NCBI GenBank assembly: GCA_016290875.1
Contig: JAEEVL010000017.1
Location: 1-64,000 of the forward strand
DNA: 64,000 bases
Origin: Ruminococcus sp.
GTDB lineage: Bacteria > Bacillota > Clostridia > Oscillospirales > Ruminococcaceae
Reading direction: 5' to 3'
The notes below the pieces were generated by a model that ran no database searches, was not told where the DNA came from, and was given only the letters and a program-made list of their open reading frames with translations. Shown here piece after piece: positions 7,074-14,843 of the stretch. The translations under genes were made by a program, and so were the position numbers. Within the stretch, counting starts at the first letter, position 1. Every line of letters starts with the position of its first letter.

Positions 7074-8261
7074 ATGAACAAAAAGAGCAATGTCATCACA
7101 AACATTGTCGTTATCCTTTTTATAATACTCGGAGCAATTGGCTTCAGCCTTGTTATATCTGAGTATTCCGACGTTATGGATAACGATGTCGCTTCAAGGA
7201 ATTATCTCCAGCAGCGCTCGACCAAGATGCATGAGCTGGAAACAGACCTCTGCATAGCTATCAATTTAGGCCGTAATGCAGATGCTGATTCAGCTTCAGT
7301 TGAAGAGTATCTTGATAAGATAAACTATTCCCTGAGCGAGTGCAAGGAACTCATGAAAAAGTATGAAGCTATCGAAAAGACTGATTATGAAGAAAAGCAG
7401 TATCAGCTCGTGAAAACTGCTATGGATCAGTACAACGAAATAGTTTCAAATGAGATCCTTGCTCAGATAAACGCCGGACATTTTGAAACTGCAAACTCCA
7501 TTTACTATGATCGTTTCATAAATAAGAGAAACGGTCTCGACAACATCCTTAACGACCTTCTGTCTATTACAGACGATTCTATCGACGAGCGCTATGACAA
7601 GGCTGTATTTAATGCAAATATCCTGAGAATATTCTTTACCGGTTTCGGTATAATCGTGCTTGTTCTCCTCAATATGCTTGAAGCACGAAAAAAAAGAATG
7701 GCCAAATCTCTTGAAACAGCTGTCGATGCTAACGAAAAAACTCAGATGTCACTCAACAATGCTATGTTCAAGGACAATGTTACTGTTTCAAGTAACAGAT
7801 TCTCCTTTGTTATTGAATACGGCGCATATCCTGTTGAGATACCTGATGGTGAGGAAATGTACTTCATGATGTTTGACATCAAGGATTTCAGCGGCATCAA
7901 TATCAGATACGGCAGCGATGCAGGCGACAAACTGCTCGCTTCAACTGCTGAACGTATTAGTGGTGTATTTGAAGACGGTACTGTTTACAGAACCGGTTCT
8001 GATGAATTCGTTGCAGTTATCAAAACTGATGATTCACAGGACAGCTTCGCAAAAACAGCAAACCTTGTCGAAAGAGCATATCGTTCCCTTACATCCGAAT
8101 ATGAGATCAATAATCAGCGCATTACAGTGGATTACGATATCGCTCTTGTCAGAAAAGCAAGTCACGATACAGTTGATATGACTATCCATAATCAGCTGAA
8201 ACTTGCGCTCACAAACGGAAGATATTCCGCATCAGGCAACTGGCGTTATTACGAAGATTGA
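7074..8261 (+). CDS. Membrane receptor with extracytoplasmic helical domain and GGDEF-like output domain
   Basis: A 395-residue protein. One membrane helix lies at residues 8-28 and a second at about 176-197. The roughly 150 residues between them are charged and helical, as in four-helix-bundle chemoreceptor sensors. Residues 255-395 form a GGDEF-type domain (FDIKDFSGINIRYG ... YRTGSDEF). The signature is GSDEF rather than GGDEF and the usual ND is NI, so cyclase activity is uncertain. GGTGGG precedes the ATG by eight bases. It is cotranscribed with the binding protein downstream and probably receives its signal. Confidence 0.75.
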   Translation: MNKKSNVITNIVVILFIILGAIGFSLVISEYSDVMDNDVASRNYLQQRSTKMHELETDLCIAINLGRNADADSASVEEYLDKINYSLSECKELMKKYEAIEKTDYEEKQYQLVKTAMDQYNEIVSNEILAQINAGHFETANSIYYDRFINKRNGLDNILNDLLSITDDSIDERYDKAVFNANILRIFFTGFGIIVLVLLNMLEARKKRMAKSLETAVDANEKTQMSLNNAMFKDNVTVSSNRFSFVIEYGAYPVEIPDGEEMYFMMFDIKDFSGINIRYGSDAGDKLLASTAERISGVFEDGTVYRTGSDEFVAVIKTDDSQDSFAKTANLVERAYRSLTSEYEINNQRITVDYDIALVRKASHDTVDMTIHNQLKLALTNGRYSASGNWRYYED

Positions 8262-8289
8262 TATAAAAGTAAATCAGGAGGTTATAAAT

Positions 8290-9510
8290 ATGAATATCAG
8301 AAAGATCATAGCAGTTTCATGTTCAGCAGCCTGTCTTTTAACAATGGCATCCTGCGGCAATAAATCAAATAAAAAGCGTGAAAAAGTCACTCTTAACGTA
8401 TGGAAAATGGAGGACGAAGCTTTGCTTCTCGATATGTCAAACGACTTCATCGAATACTATAAAGATGACGCGGATATCGAAATAATCCTCGGCAATAAGC
8501 CCGAACACTCCATGACAGAATATATACAGGAAAATCCGGAAGATTCCGCTGATATACTGTACTTTGCCGACGATCAGCTGGATCAGCTCTACAATGCAGG
8601 ATATCTGCTTCCAATGGAGGATAAAGACAAGATAATCGCTGATAACGGTGGAAGATACACTGAAGTAATATCTTGTGTAGCCAGAGAGCTGAAGCTCTAT
8701 GCCTGCCCTATAACAGCAGGAAACGGATATTTCCTTTACTATAATGCAAAGTATCTGAACGAATCAGATGTCCTATCACTTGACAAGATACTTGAAGTCG
8801 CTGAGAAGAACAATAAATATTTCGCTATGGACTGGTCTTCAGGCTGGTATCTGTATTCTTTCTTCGGCGGCGCAGGACTGAAAGCCGAAGCCAATCCTGG
8901 CGTCACTTTCAATGTGTGCAACTGGAATGCCACCGACACTCAGTACAAGGGTGTAGATGTTGCTCAGGCAATGCTGAACATAAGCAGTAGCAAGGGATTC
9001 AAGAGCATTGAAACCTTCATCGACGGAGCTACTGATGACAGCATTATCGCTTTTGTTGGCGGACAGTGGGATTACGAAAATCTCCTTGCTGTATGGGGCG
9101 ATGACCTTCGTGCAACAAAGCTTCCGACATATACCGTAAACGGAGATCAGGTGCAGATGTCAGGATTCATGGGTTATAAATATGTAGGTGTATACTCCGG
9201 TACAGATTTCCCCGACTGGGCAATGAAATTTGCAGAATGGGTATCAAACTATGACAATCAGGTAAAGAGATTCCAGGTCACAGGCGAATGCCCTTCAAAT
9301 ATCGAAGCTATGAAATCTGAGGAAGTTCAGGCTTCTCCTGCGGTAGTTGCCCTTGGAGAGCAGTCTGCTTTTTCAGTACGTCAGAATGTTACAGACGCAT
9401 ACTGGACTCCGTCTTCACTTCTCGGAAGTACTCTCGTTGCAGGCAATCCGGATAACAGAGATCTTCAGGAACTGCTCGATGAGGTAACCGCAGCAATAAA
9501 CGCACGATAA
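8290..9510 (+). CDS. Extracellular solute-binding lipoprotein (family 1 sugar type)
   Basis: A 406-residue lipoprotein with a signal peptide and a lipobox ending TMASC at residue 22. The start of the mature part (KVTLNVWKMEDEALLLDM) is the first strand of family 1 carbohydrate-binding proteins, and the length fits that family. AGGAGG precedes the ATG at 8290; an in-frame ATG further upstream lies inside the receptor gene and is rejected. No ABC permease or ATPase is adjacent, so it more likely feeds the membrane receptor encoded just upstream, 28 bases away, than a transporter. Confidence 0.85.
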   Translation: MNIRKIIAVSCSAACLLTMASCGNKSNKKREKVTLNVWKMEDEALLLDMSNDFIEYYKDDADIEIILGNKPEHSMTEYIQENPEDSADILYFADDQLDQLYNAGYLLPMEDKDKIIADNGGRYTEVISCVARELKLYACPITAGNGYFLYYNAKYLNESDVLSLDKILEVAEKNNKYFAMDWSSGWYLYSFFGGAGLKAEANPGVTFNVCNWNATDTQYKGVDVAQAMLNISSSKGFKSIETFIDGATDDSIIAFVGGQWDYENLLAVWGDDLRATKLPTYTVNGDQVQMSGFMGYKYVGVYSGTDFPDWAMKFAEWVSNYDNQVKRFQVTGECPSNIEAMKSEEVQASPAVVALGEQSAFSVRQNVTDAYWTPSSLLGSTLVAGNPDNRDLQELLDEVTAAINAR

Positions 9511-9529
9511 CACCTACCCACATAGTTAA

Positions 9530-9570
9530 GACCTCCTGTGGTTTATTTCAAGCCACGGGAGGTCGTTTTT
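9530..9570 (+). terminator. Terminator of the receptor/binding-protein operon
   Basis: A strong stem, GACCTCC-T-GTGG with CCAC-GGGAGGTC, is followed by GTTTTT, 20 bases after the binding-protein stop. Confidence 0.85.
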
Positions 9571-9639
9571 ATTCTCTCAATTAATGGGAACAGCTCATCG
9601 TGCTGTTTTCATTTCTGCTTCAAGTGAAATTTGCAATAC

Positions 9640-9668
9640 TTGACACACGCCCCGAACGACGATATAAT
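9640..9668 (+). promoter_or_regulatory. Consensus vegetative promoter
   Basis: TTGACA, a 17-base spacer and TATAAT form a perfect SigA-type promoter, 65 bases before the small anchored protein gene. Confidence 0.8.
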
Positions 9669-9732
9669 TATGTTAGTAAACGCCATTTACAGATTAAATC
9701 TTTATTGAGGAAACGATTATGGGAGTATTAAA

Positions 9733-10278
9733 ATGAAAAACAAACGAAAAACTAAAGTGATTGCATTTTTAATGTTATTTGCTCTTTTATCATTAATTAT
9801 AATCATCTTGATAGTGAATATAGTTTCTGATTCGTCATTCACATTTTTGAATATATCGTCAAGAGAAGATGACTTTAAGCCATTGATAAACGAGTATAGT
9901 TCAATAGCTAATCTTTATTACGATGATTATAAAAAATATGATTCTGAAAAGCTGATATACTTAGTTCCAAATAAATATAATGATATTTATACAGCTTGTA
10001 TTACTGATGAATGTAAACATAGTTTAGAACTAAACGAAGAACAGCGTATTCAATATAATAAAATTATAGATTCTTATTATTTGGATAAACAATCTTTAGA
10101 GTATATATGTGTATATAATGGGTTTGTTTCTTTTTGCAACAACGGCGGCAGAGCTTCTTATGTATATTCTGTGGAAGATAAAAAACCTGAATATATTTCC
10201 AGTCCAAATAGTCCCTATGATGATATAGCTATAAAAAAACTATCAGAACACTGGTATTGGGTTTGTAAACGAAAATAA
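9733..10278 (+). CDS. Small membrane-anchored protein of unknown function
   Basis: A 181-residue protein with a Lys/Arg-rich N-terminus and one hydrophobic helix at about residues 9-31. A polar, Tyr/Asp/Lys-rich domain predicted to lie outside the cell follows. Four cysteines lie in the outer part (near residues 97, 102, 133 and 142) and could form disulfides. The coding sequence is more AT-rich than its neighbours, which suggests recent acquisition or weak expression selection. It has its own consensus promoter. I do not recognise a family. Confidence 0.65.
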   Translation: MKNKRKTKVIAFLMLFALLSLIIIILIVNIVSDSSFTFLNISSREDDFKPLINEYSSIANLYYDDYKKYDSEKLIYLVPNKYNDIYTACITDECKHSLELNEEQRIQYNKIIDSYYLDKQSLEYICVYNGFVSFCNNGGRASYVYSVEDKKPEYISSPNSPYDDIAIKKLSEHWYWVCKRK

Positions 10279-10366
10279 TAAATAACAACCGATACTGACA
10301 CCAGCCGCAATATAGTTCGTAATTCACTAAATTTGTTCTGAATTTCTTAAATTTTCATTAATACTA

Positions 10367-10395
10367 TTGCATTTTTTTGAAATATGTATTATACT
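10367..10395 (+). promoter_or_regulatory. Promoter of the radical SAM/dockerin pair
   Basis: TTGCAT, a 17-base spacer and TATACT lie 45 bases upstream of the TTG start of the radical SAM gene. Confidence 0.65.
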
Positions 10396-10439
10396 TAATT
10401 CACAACTAAGTCAAGACATAATTATGAGAGGGGGATAAT

Positions 10440-11411
10440 TTGGATTATACTATCAGCATCACCAACAAATGTAATCTTAAATGCACCTATTGCTACGAAC
10501 GTCATCTGAACACGGAATACGGCTGCATAACCAGCGATATCAGAGGGAAGATCGCTGATTTCATCAACAGCCGCAACGATGTCGGAGTGCTGTACCTTTT
10601 TGGCGGAGAGCCTTTGCTGTATAAAGACACTGTAAAATACTACTGCGAAAGTATCAAAGCTAAAAAATACGTTATTACAACTAACGGAACACTGCTCGAA
10701 GAAGAATTCATAAAATGGTGTGCAGACAGAAAGGTCACTATAAATATGTCCCACGACGGCATAGAATGTACTGACCGCGGCGTTGACACTGCACTGCTCG
10801 ACGCTAATCTGAAAACACTCCTTAAATATCAGCCTGATACACTTGTACAGCTCGTATATACGGAAGAGACACTTCCAAAGCTGTATGATAACTTAATGTA
10901 TCTGCACAAGCTCGGTGTAAAAAAAGTCTCCGCAGTAATGGATTCTTTTCTACAACCGGCTGATCCTGACGCATTCGGTGACATTTTAAGAGAACAGTGG
11001 CGTAAAGTCTCGGAGATCAAGGATCTGTACGTTTATGAGCTTGCTACAAAAAAGAAAAGGATCAAGGAAAACAAACAGAGCCTTTGCGAGATTTGCAAAA
11101 AAAAGATATTCATAAACTGGGACGGCAACATATATCCTTGTGTCCAGTTCCAAAACAGACCGGAGTATAACTGCGGAAGTATTTTCACAGGCATCAAAGC
11201 CGAAGAAGCACGAAAAGCACATCCCGATTATTCTATGGTCTCAGAGAGATGCAAGGGCTGCGAGATATCAAAATACTGCCGCAATTCGTGTGCCTGCCGC
11301 AAAATGGCTACAACGAACTCGGTAAGAGATATTTCAGAAGCCGCTTGTATGGAGGAACAAGTGCATATTCTGACTGCACTTGAAATCATAACTAAAGAAA
11401 ACGGAGGTTAG
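10440..11411 (+). CDS. Radical SAM/SPASM peptide-modifying enzyme
   Basis: A 323-residue enzyme. CNLKCTYC at residues 11-18 is the CX3CX2C motif that binds the SAM cluster, followed by FGGEP (54-58). The C-terminal third carries a SPASM domain with Cys at 216, 219, 234, 245, 271, 274, 280, 284, 286 and 303, enough for two auxiliary iron-sulfur clusters. SPASM enzymes mature ribosomal peptides or sulfatase-like proteins. The start is TTG, supported by GAGAGGGGGA just upstream. The gene ends five bases before the repeat/dockerin gene, its likely substrate. No sulfatase is present and the chemistry is unknown. Confidence 0.85.
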   Translation: MDYTISITNKCNLKCTYCYERHLNTEYGCITSDIRGKIADFINSRNDVGVLYLFGGEPLLYKDTVKYYCESIKAKKYVITTNGTLLEEEFIKWCADRKVTINMSHDGIECTDRGVDTALLDANLKTLLKYQPDTLVQLVYTEETLPKLYDNLMYLHKLGVKKVSAVMDSFLQPADPDAFGDILREQWRKVSEIKDLYVYELATKKKRIKENKQSLCEICKKKIFINWDGNIYPCVQFQNRPEYNCGSIFTGIKAEEARKAHPDYSMVSERCKGCEISKYCRNSCACRKMATTNSVRDISEAACMEEQVHILTALEIITKENGG

Positions 11412-11416
11412 AAACA

Positions 11417-12112
11417 ATGAGAAAATTCACCAAAGAAATAACAGCACTGTTGGCTACCGCCGCACTCGGTGCTTCTATGGGAACTGTTTCCGCTTCATCA
11501 AAGGACAAAGTACGTTCCTCTGGAGCAAACGCATCATCAAAAACTAACTCTCTCCAGGAATCAGCAACTGAATTCGTGGAAGGAGTAGCAATTGCAGACT
11601 CATATACCGACGTAACAACTATTGTAGGCACTACTGTTGCTGAAATAGTTACTGAACCACAAGTAGAATGGTACACTGAGGGTACTACTGTTTCCGAAGA
11701 GTATACACACCCGACCAAAGAGCCTACTCTTATGGGTACGACTGTCTGCGAAGAATTCACATTCCCGACTGAGGAACCAACCATTATGGGAACATCTGTC
11801 TCAGAAGAAGTTACAGAACCGTTTGAAGAAGAGACCGAAGATCCGTCAATGATAGGCACAACTGTATCTGAGCAGGTTACAGAGCCGGAAGAGATCATCC
11901 CGATAGATCCTCCTGACGGAGATGTTAATGATGACGGTGTGCTGAACGCTGCTGATCTTGTGTTGTTCCATAGATATCTTATCAGACCGCACAGTGTAAA
12001 GCTTATGAACAAGGATGCGGCAGATATGGTTCACGACGGCAAGCTGAACGTATTCGACCTCATAAAAATGAAGCGTACTCTTATTGAATCCAAGTATCAC
12101 AAAAGCAAATAA
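11417..12112 (+). CDS. Secreted repeat protein with C-terminal dockerin, candidate radical SAM substrate
   Basis: A 231-residue protein with a signal peptide (residues 1-27). Five tandem units start at residues 71, 89, 107, 125 and 147, an 18-residue period, on a pattern like GTTVSEEYTHPTKEPTLM. Each begins GT(T/S)V and ends in acidic Thr/Pro sequence, and the third has Cys in place of Ser. Residues about 168-225 are a dockerin: DVNDDGVLNAADLVLFHRY is a Ca2+-binding loop, with a second loop around MVHDGKLNVFDLI. It should attach to a cohesin scaffold outside the cell. GGAGG lies before the ATG. Its place right after a SPASM enzyme suggests that the repeats are modified. Confidence 0.8.
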   Translation: MRKFTKEITALLATAALGASMGTVSASSKDKVRSSGANASSKTNSLQESATEFVEGVAIADSYTDVTTIVGTTVAEIVTEPQVEWYTEGTTVSEEYTHPTKEPTLMGTTVCEEFTFPTEEPTIMGTSVSEEVTEPFEEETEDPSMIGTTVSEQVTEPEEIIPIDPPDGDVNDDGVLNAADLVLFHRYLIRPHSVKLMNKDAADMVHDGKLNVFDLIKMKRTLIESKYHKSK

Positions 12113-12136
12113 TTGAATCGCAAATTTCTATATACA

Positions 12137-12173
12137 TAAAAAGGACTGCCTTCAATCAAGGCGGTCCTTTTTT
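12137..12173. terminator. Bidirectional terminator
   Basis: AAAGGACTGCCTT pairs with AAGGCGGTCCTTT with one mismatch, and a T-run follows. It separates the dockerin gene from a convergent membrane-protein gene. Confidence 0.85.
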
Positions 12174-12181
12174 GTATCTGC

Positions 12182-13021
12182 TCATATTTTGTGTACTATA
12201 AAATAAATTGCGATCGCGATAATTATTATGCCAGCTATCAGCCTTGCACCCAAATGCGGCAGACCATATCTGCTAAGCATACAATCAGGCTCATCCGGAT
12301 CAATGAGTATTTCCTCTTTATCTCCTGCCATGTGGAGCGTACCTTTGGAATAAACATTATCCTCAACTGTGTACTCTTCGCCATTGAAGGAATAACGCCA
12401 TACCGGCACAGTTCCGTACACAGGTCTGTCGTTTTTTTCATAGAGTATTATCGTTTTTAGTTCTTCACAGGTCGCGGTAACAGACTCGGTGCAGCGCCGT
12501 TTCAACTTGATGCGGTAATATATAGTCGGTACTATCTGAAACAAGCCGATGGCGACCATAGCACCGTCAACAAGAAAGCTCTTTATATGCCTGTACTGTA
12601 CCGCTGTCAGGATATCCCTCTGCCTGAGAACTGCCGCAAGTATCCCTGCCACAATAGCACAGCCTCCGACTCCCACGGAGAGCCACAACGAAAACCCTGT
12701 TATTTTTTTGTGAATGTTCTGCTTCATACATCCGTAGAAAAATCCTATGCCGAATACCGCAAACACCTGAATCACTAATACTCTGCACAGATTATCTGTA
12801 TCAAAAAAGAACGAGATAATAACTCCCAGTATCGCAACACCGAAAGATATGAGCATTGCCTTTTCCATACCTGAACCAACAGGTGTCTCAGAATCCTTCT
12901 TAACCTCTTGCTGGAATTGTATCTCGCTTAATATCTCAGAGATACTTTCCTGATCGCTGCTGAATGTACTGTTATCAGTCTGTTCCGGCTGAAACTCATT
13001 TTTATCATCGTTATCGGTCAT
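12182..13021 (-). CDS. Membrane protein with DUF3592-like domain
   Basis: A 279-residue protein. An acidic, Gln/Ser-rich cytosolic N-terminus of about 55 residues precedes four hydrophobic helices (about 60-170). A hydrophilic domain (TVPVWRYSFNGEEYTVED ... ILIDPDEPDCML) of the DUF3592 type and a final C-terminal helix follow. The ATG at 13021 is chosen, with GGGAG 11 bases upstream; a GTG four codons earlier overlaps that site. Function is unknown; such proteins are common in Clostridia. Confidence 0.65.
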   Translation of the reverse strand: MTDNDDKNEFQPEQTDNSTFSSDQESISEILSEIQFQQEVKKDSETPVGSGMEKAMLISFGVAILGVIISFFFDTDNLCRVLVIQVFAVFGIGFFYGCMKQNIHKKITGFSLWLSVGVGGCAIVAGILAAVLRQRDILTAVQYRHIKSFLVDGAMVAIGLFQIVPTIYYRIKLKRRCTESVTATCEELKTIILYEKNDRPVYGTVPVWRYSFNGEEYTVEDNVYSKGTLHMAGDKEEILIDPDEPDCMLSRYGLPHLGARLIAGIIIIAIAIYFIVHKI

Positions 13022-13087
13022 TTCAAATCTCACTCCCTTATATGAGATACCTGATCATATCATTTTTAACGAGCTGCTTTGCCTGTA

Positions 13088-14005
13088 TCACAGCCACTTC
13101 TTCTTTTTAAAGAATATAAGACTGACAACAACTATCGCGATGCTTGCTGCAATAACAATAGGATATGCGGCTTTTATCTCCAGCTCGGGCATATATTTGA
13201 AATTCATACCGTACCAGCCTGCGATAAGAGTAAGCGGCATAAATATCGATGTGATTATGGTGAGCAGAGCCATGATGCGGTTCTGCTTGATGTCGAGCTG
13301 TGACTTGAATATATCACGTATCTGTATGGAATAGTCGCGCAGTGAAGTCGTAAGATCGTGAAGTCTCGATACACGCTGCGAGAACAGGTGGAAATAACGT
13401 GTATTATCCTCGTTGAAGAAATCGTTTTCATTTTCCTCAAGCTCCTGACTGAGATCAAGAAGCTGTTCATAGTGTACTCGCAGATCACGAAGATCGCTCC
13501 TGATACGGCTGACTCTGACAGAAGGATCCTTTTCGTCACCCTCGAGGATATTTGATTCTATCGTGTCGAGCTCCTTGTCGAAGCGTTCAAGTATCTGCTG
13601 GTCGCGAGAAACTATCTGTTCAAGGAAGTCAAATATAAACCGCTCAAGGCTCGGCATAGTCCAGCGTTTTGAATTTATTATATTGCCTATGACACCGTTC
13701 ACGAAGCCGCTGTCATCAATGAAGACTATGCCCTTTTCATCGAGAGCAAACGCAAAATTGGTGTTGGGAGCGGATATATTCTCCCTGTCCGGAACAGAAA
13801 ATGTTCCCGTAAGCGAATCGTAGTTCACTTCGGCTTTGGTGGAATGAACAGCTGACAGATCGATATCCATTTCGATTCCCATATCGAACCTGTCCCTGCT
13901 TTCGAGCCATTCAGCTGATGTCAGTACCGCTACAAATTTGCTGCTGTGCTCCTTGAAATCCAGCTCTACGGCCTTTTCAAGTGTATTTTTTATATAGTAA
14001 TACAT
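13088..14005 (-). CDS. CorA-family magnesium transporter
   Basis: A 305-residue protein. A long, charged, helical cytosolic part is followed by two membrane helices near the C-terminus, joined by YGMNFKYMPEL, which contains the GMN signature of CorA ion channels. A basic FFKKKKWL tail ends the protein. CorA forms pentamers that admit Mg2+ and sometimes Co2+/Ni2+. AGGAG lies seven bases before the chosen ATG; an upstream in-frame ATG has no ribosome site. The first 120 residues diverge from classic CorA, as in the Clostridial CorA-like group. Confidence 0.85.
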   Translation of the reverse strand: MYYYIKNTLEKAVELDFKEHSSKFVAVLTSAEWLESRDRFDMGIEMDIDLSAVHSTKAEVNYDSLTGTFSVPDRENISAPNTNFAFALDEKGIVFIDDSGFVNGVIGNIINSKRWTMPSLERFIFDFLEQIVSRDQQILERFDKELDTIESNILEGDEKDPSVRVSRIRSDLRDLRVHYEQLLDLSQELEENENDFFNEDNTRYFHLFSQRVSRLHDLTTSLRDYSIQIRDIFKSQLDIKQNRIMALLTIITSIFMPLTLIAGWYGMNFKYMPELEIKAAYPIVIAASIAIVVVSLIFFKKKKWL

Positions 14006-14184
14006 ATCTGTGCTCCTGAGTTTAAGATAACTTATTATACCATTATTCCGTGAATTTTGCAAGATTTTACTTTATTATAAAGAATACTCTCCGTCAGGTG
14101 CTTCGAAGGCTGTTGAACACCGGCTGAAAATGTGATAAAATAGATATTAATGTTATCTCAAAAAAATTTTTTTTGCTGAAACTG

Positions 14185-14201
14185 TAACACTTGTTGTTAC
14201 C
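14185..14201. repeat. Short inverted repeat upstream of the sigma factor gene
   Basis: GTAACA and TGTTAC flank CTTGT, about 60 bases before the sigma factor start. It could be an operator or part of an alternative-sigma promoter. The rest of 14006-14261 is AT-rich with no gene. Confidence 0.3.
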
Positions 14202-14261
14202 CTTTCGATTGTTGTTTATGAAAGGTCGATCTTGAATATTACTACGTTAGGAGGAATGAAC

Positions 14262-14828
14262 ATGACAAGCAAAGAACTTGCAGATATGATGCAGCGCTCG
14301 CCTGCTGAATGTCACAAAGCGCTCGTCAGAGAATACGGCAGATATGTTTATGCTATCGTGTACAATAAACTCAGGGGCTGCGGCACTAATGAGGACATTG
14401 AAGAATGTGTAAGCGATGTTTTTGCAGACATATTCATGAAATGCAAGATAGATATATCGTCAGAAAACGATATAAAATACCTCATTTGCACCGTTGCAAA
14501 GAGAAGAGCGATAGACAGCTTCAGAAGCCTTACTGCAAAGGCTGACCATATCGCTGATACAGACGAAGACAATATGCGGGAGCTTGTCTCGGACTTTAGT
14601 GTTGACGAACACGTTGACCGTTCTGAACTCCGACGCGTGCTCCTCGATAAGATAGATGAACTCGGCGAGCCGGATTCAACTATACTTATACAGAAATTCT
14701 ACTACAACCGCAATTCCAATGAAATTGCACGGAACGTCAGAATGACATCAGCAGCTGTAAGAACAAGATGTTCGAGAGCTATGGAAAAACTCCGTTCAAT
14801 GCTCGTTGAAGCCGGAATGACTATATAA
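14262..14828 (+). CDS. Sigma-70 family (ECF-like) RNA polymerase sigma factor
   Basis: A 188-residue protein. Region 2 is seen around YAIVYNKLRGCGTNEDIEEC and YLICTVAKRRAIDSFR, and region 4 as an HTH (NSNEIARNVRMTSAAVRTRCSRAMEKLR). It lacks regions 1 and 3, as in ECF sigma factors. AGGAGG at 14249-14254 fits the ATG at 14262; the ATG two codons earlier is too close. The next gene begins 15 bases later and encodes a membrane protein with a cytosolic N-terminus, so the pair is probably a sigma/anti-sigma unit. Confidence 0.85.
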   Translation: MTSKELADMMQRSPAECHKALVREYGRYVYAIVYNKLRGCGTNEDIEECVSDVFADIFMKCKIDISSENDIKYLICTVAKRRAIDSFRSLTAKADHIADTDEDNMRELVSDFSVDEHVDRSELRRVLLDKIDELGEPDSTILIQKFYYNRNSNEIARNVRMTSAAVRTRCSRAMEKLRSMLVEAGMTI

Positions 14829-14843
14829 GGAGGGGGAGCAGTT

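Noticed and set aside
9670..9680. TTAGTAAACG near the promoter of the gene at 9733, resembling the LytTR half-site
   Set aside because: It is single, lies downstream of the -10 box and lacks the 21-base partner, so chance is the simpler reading.
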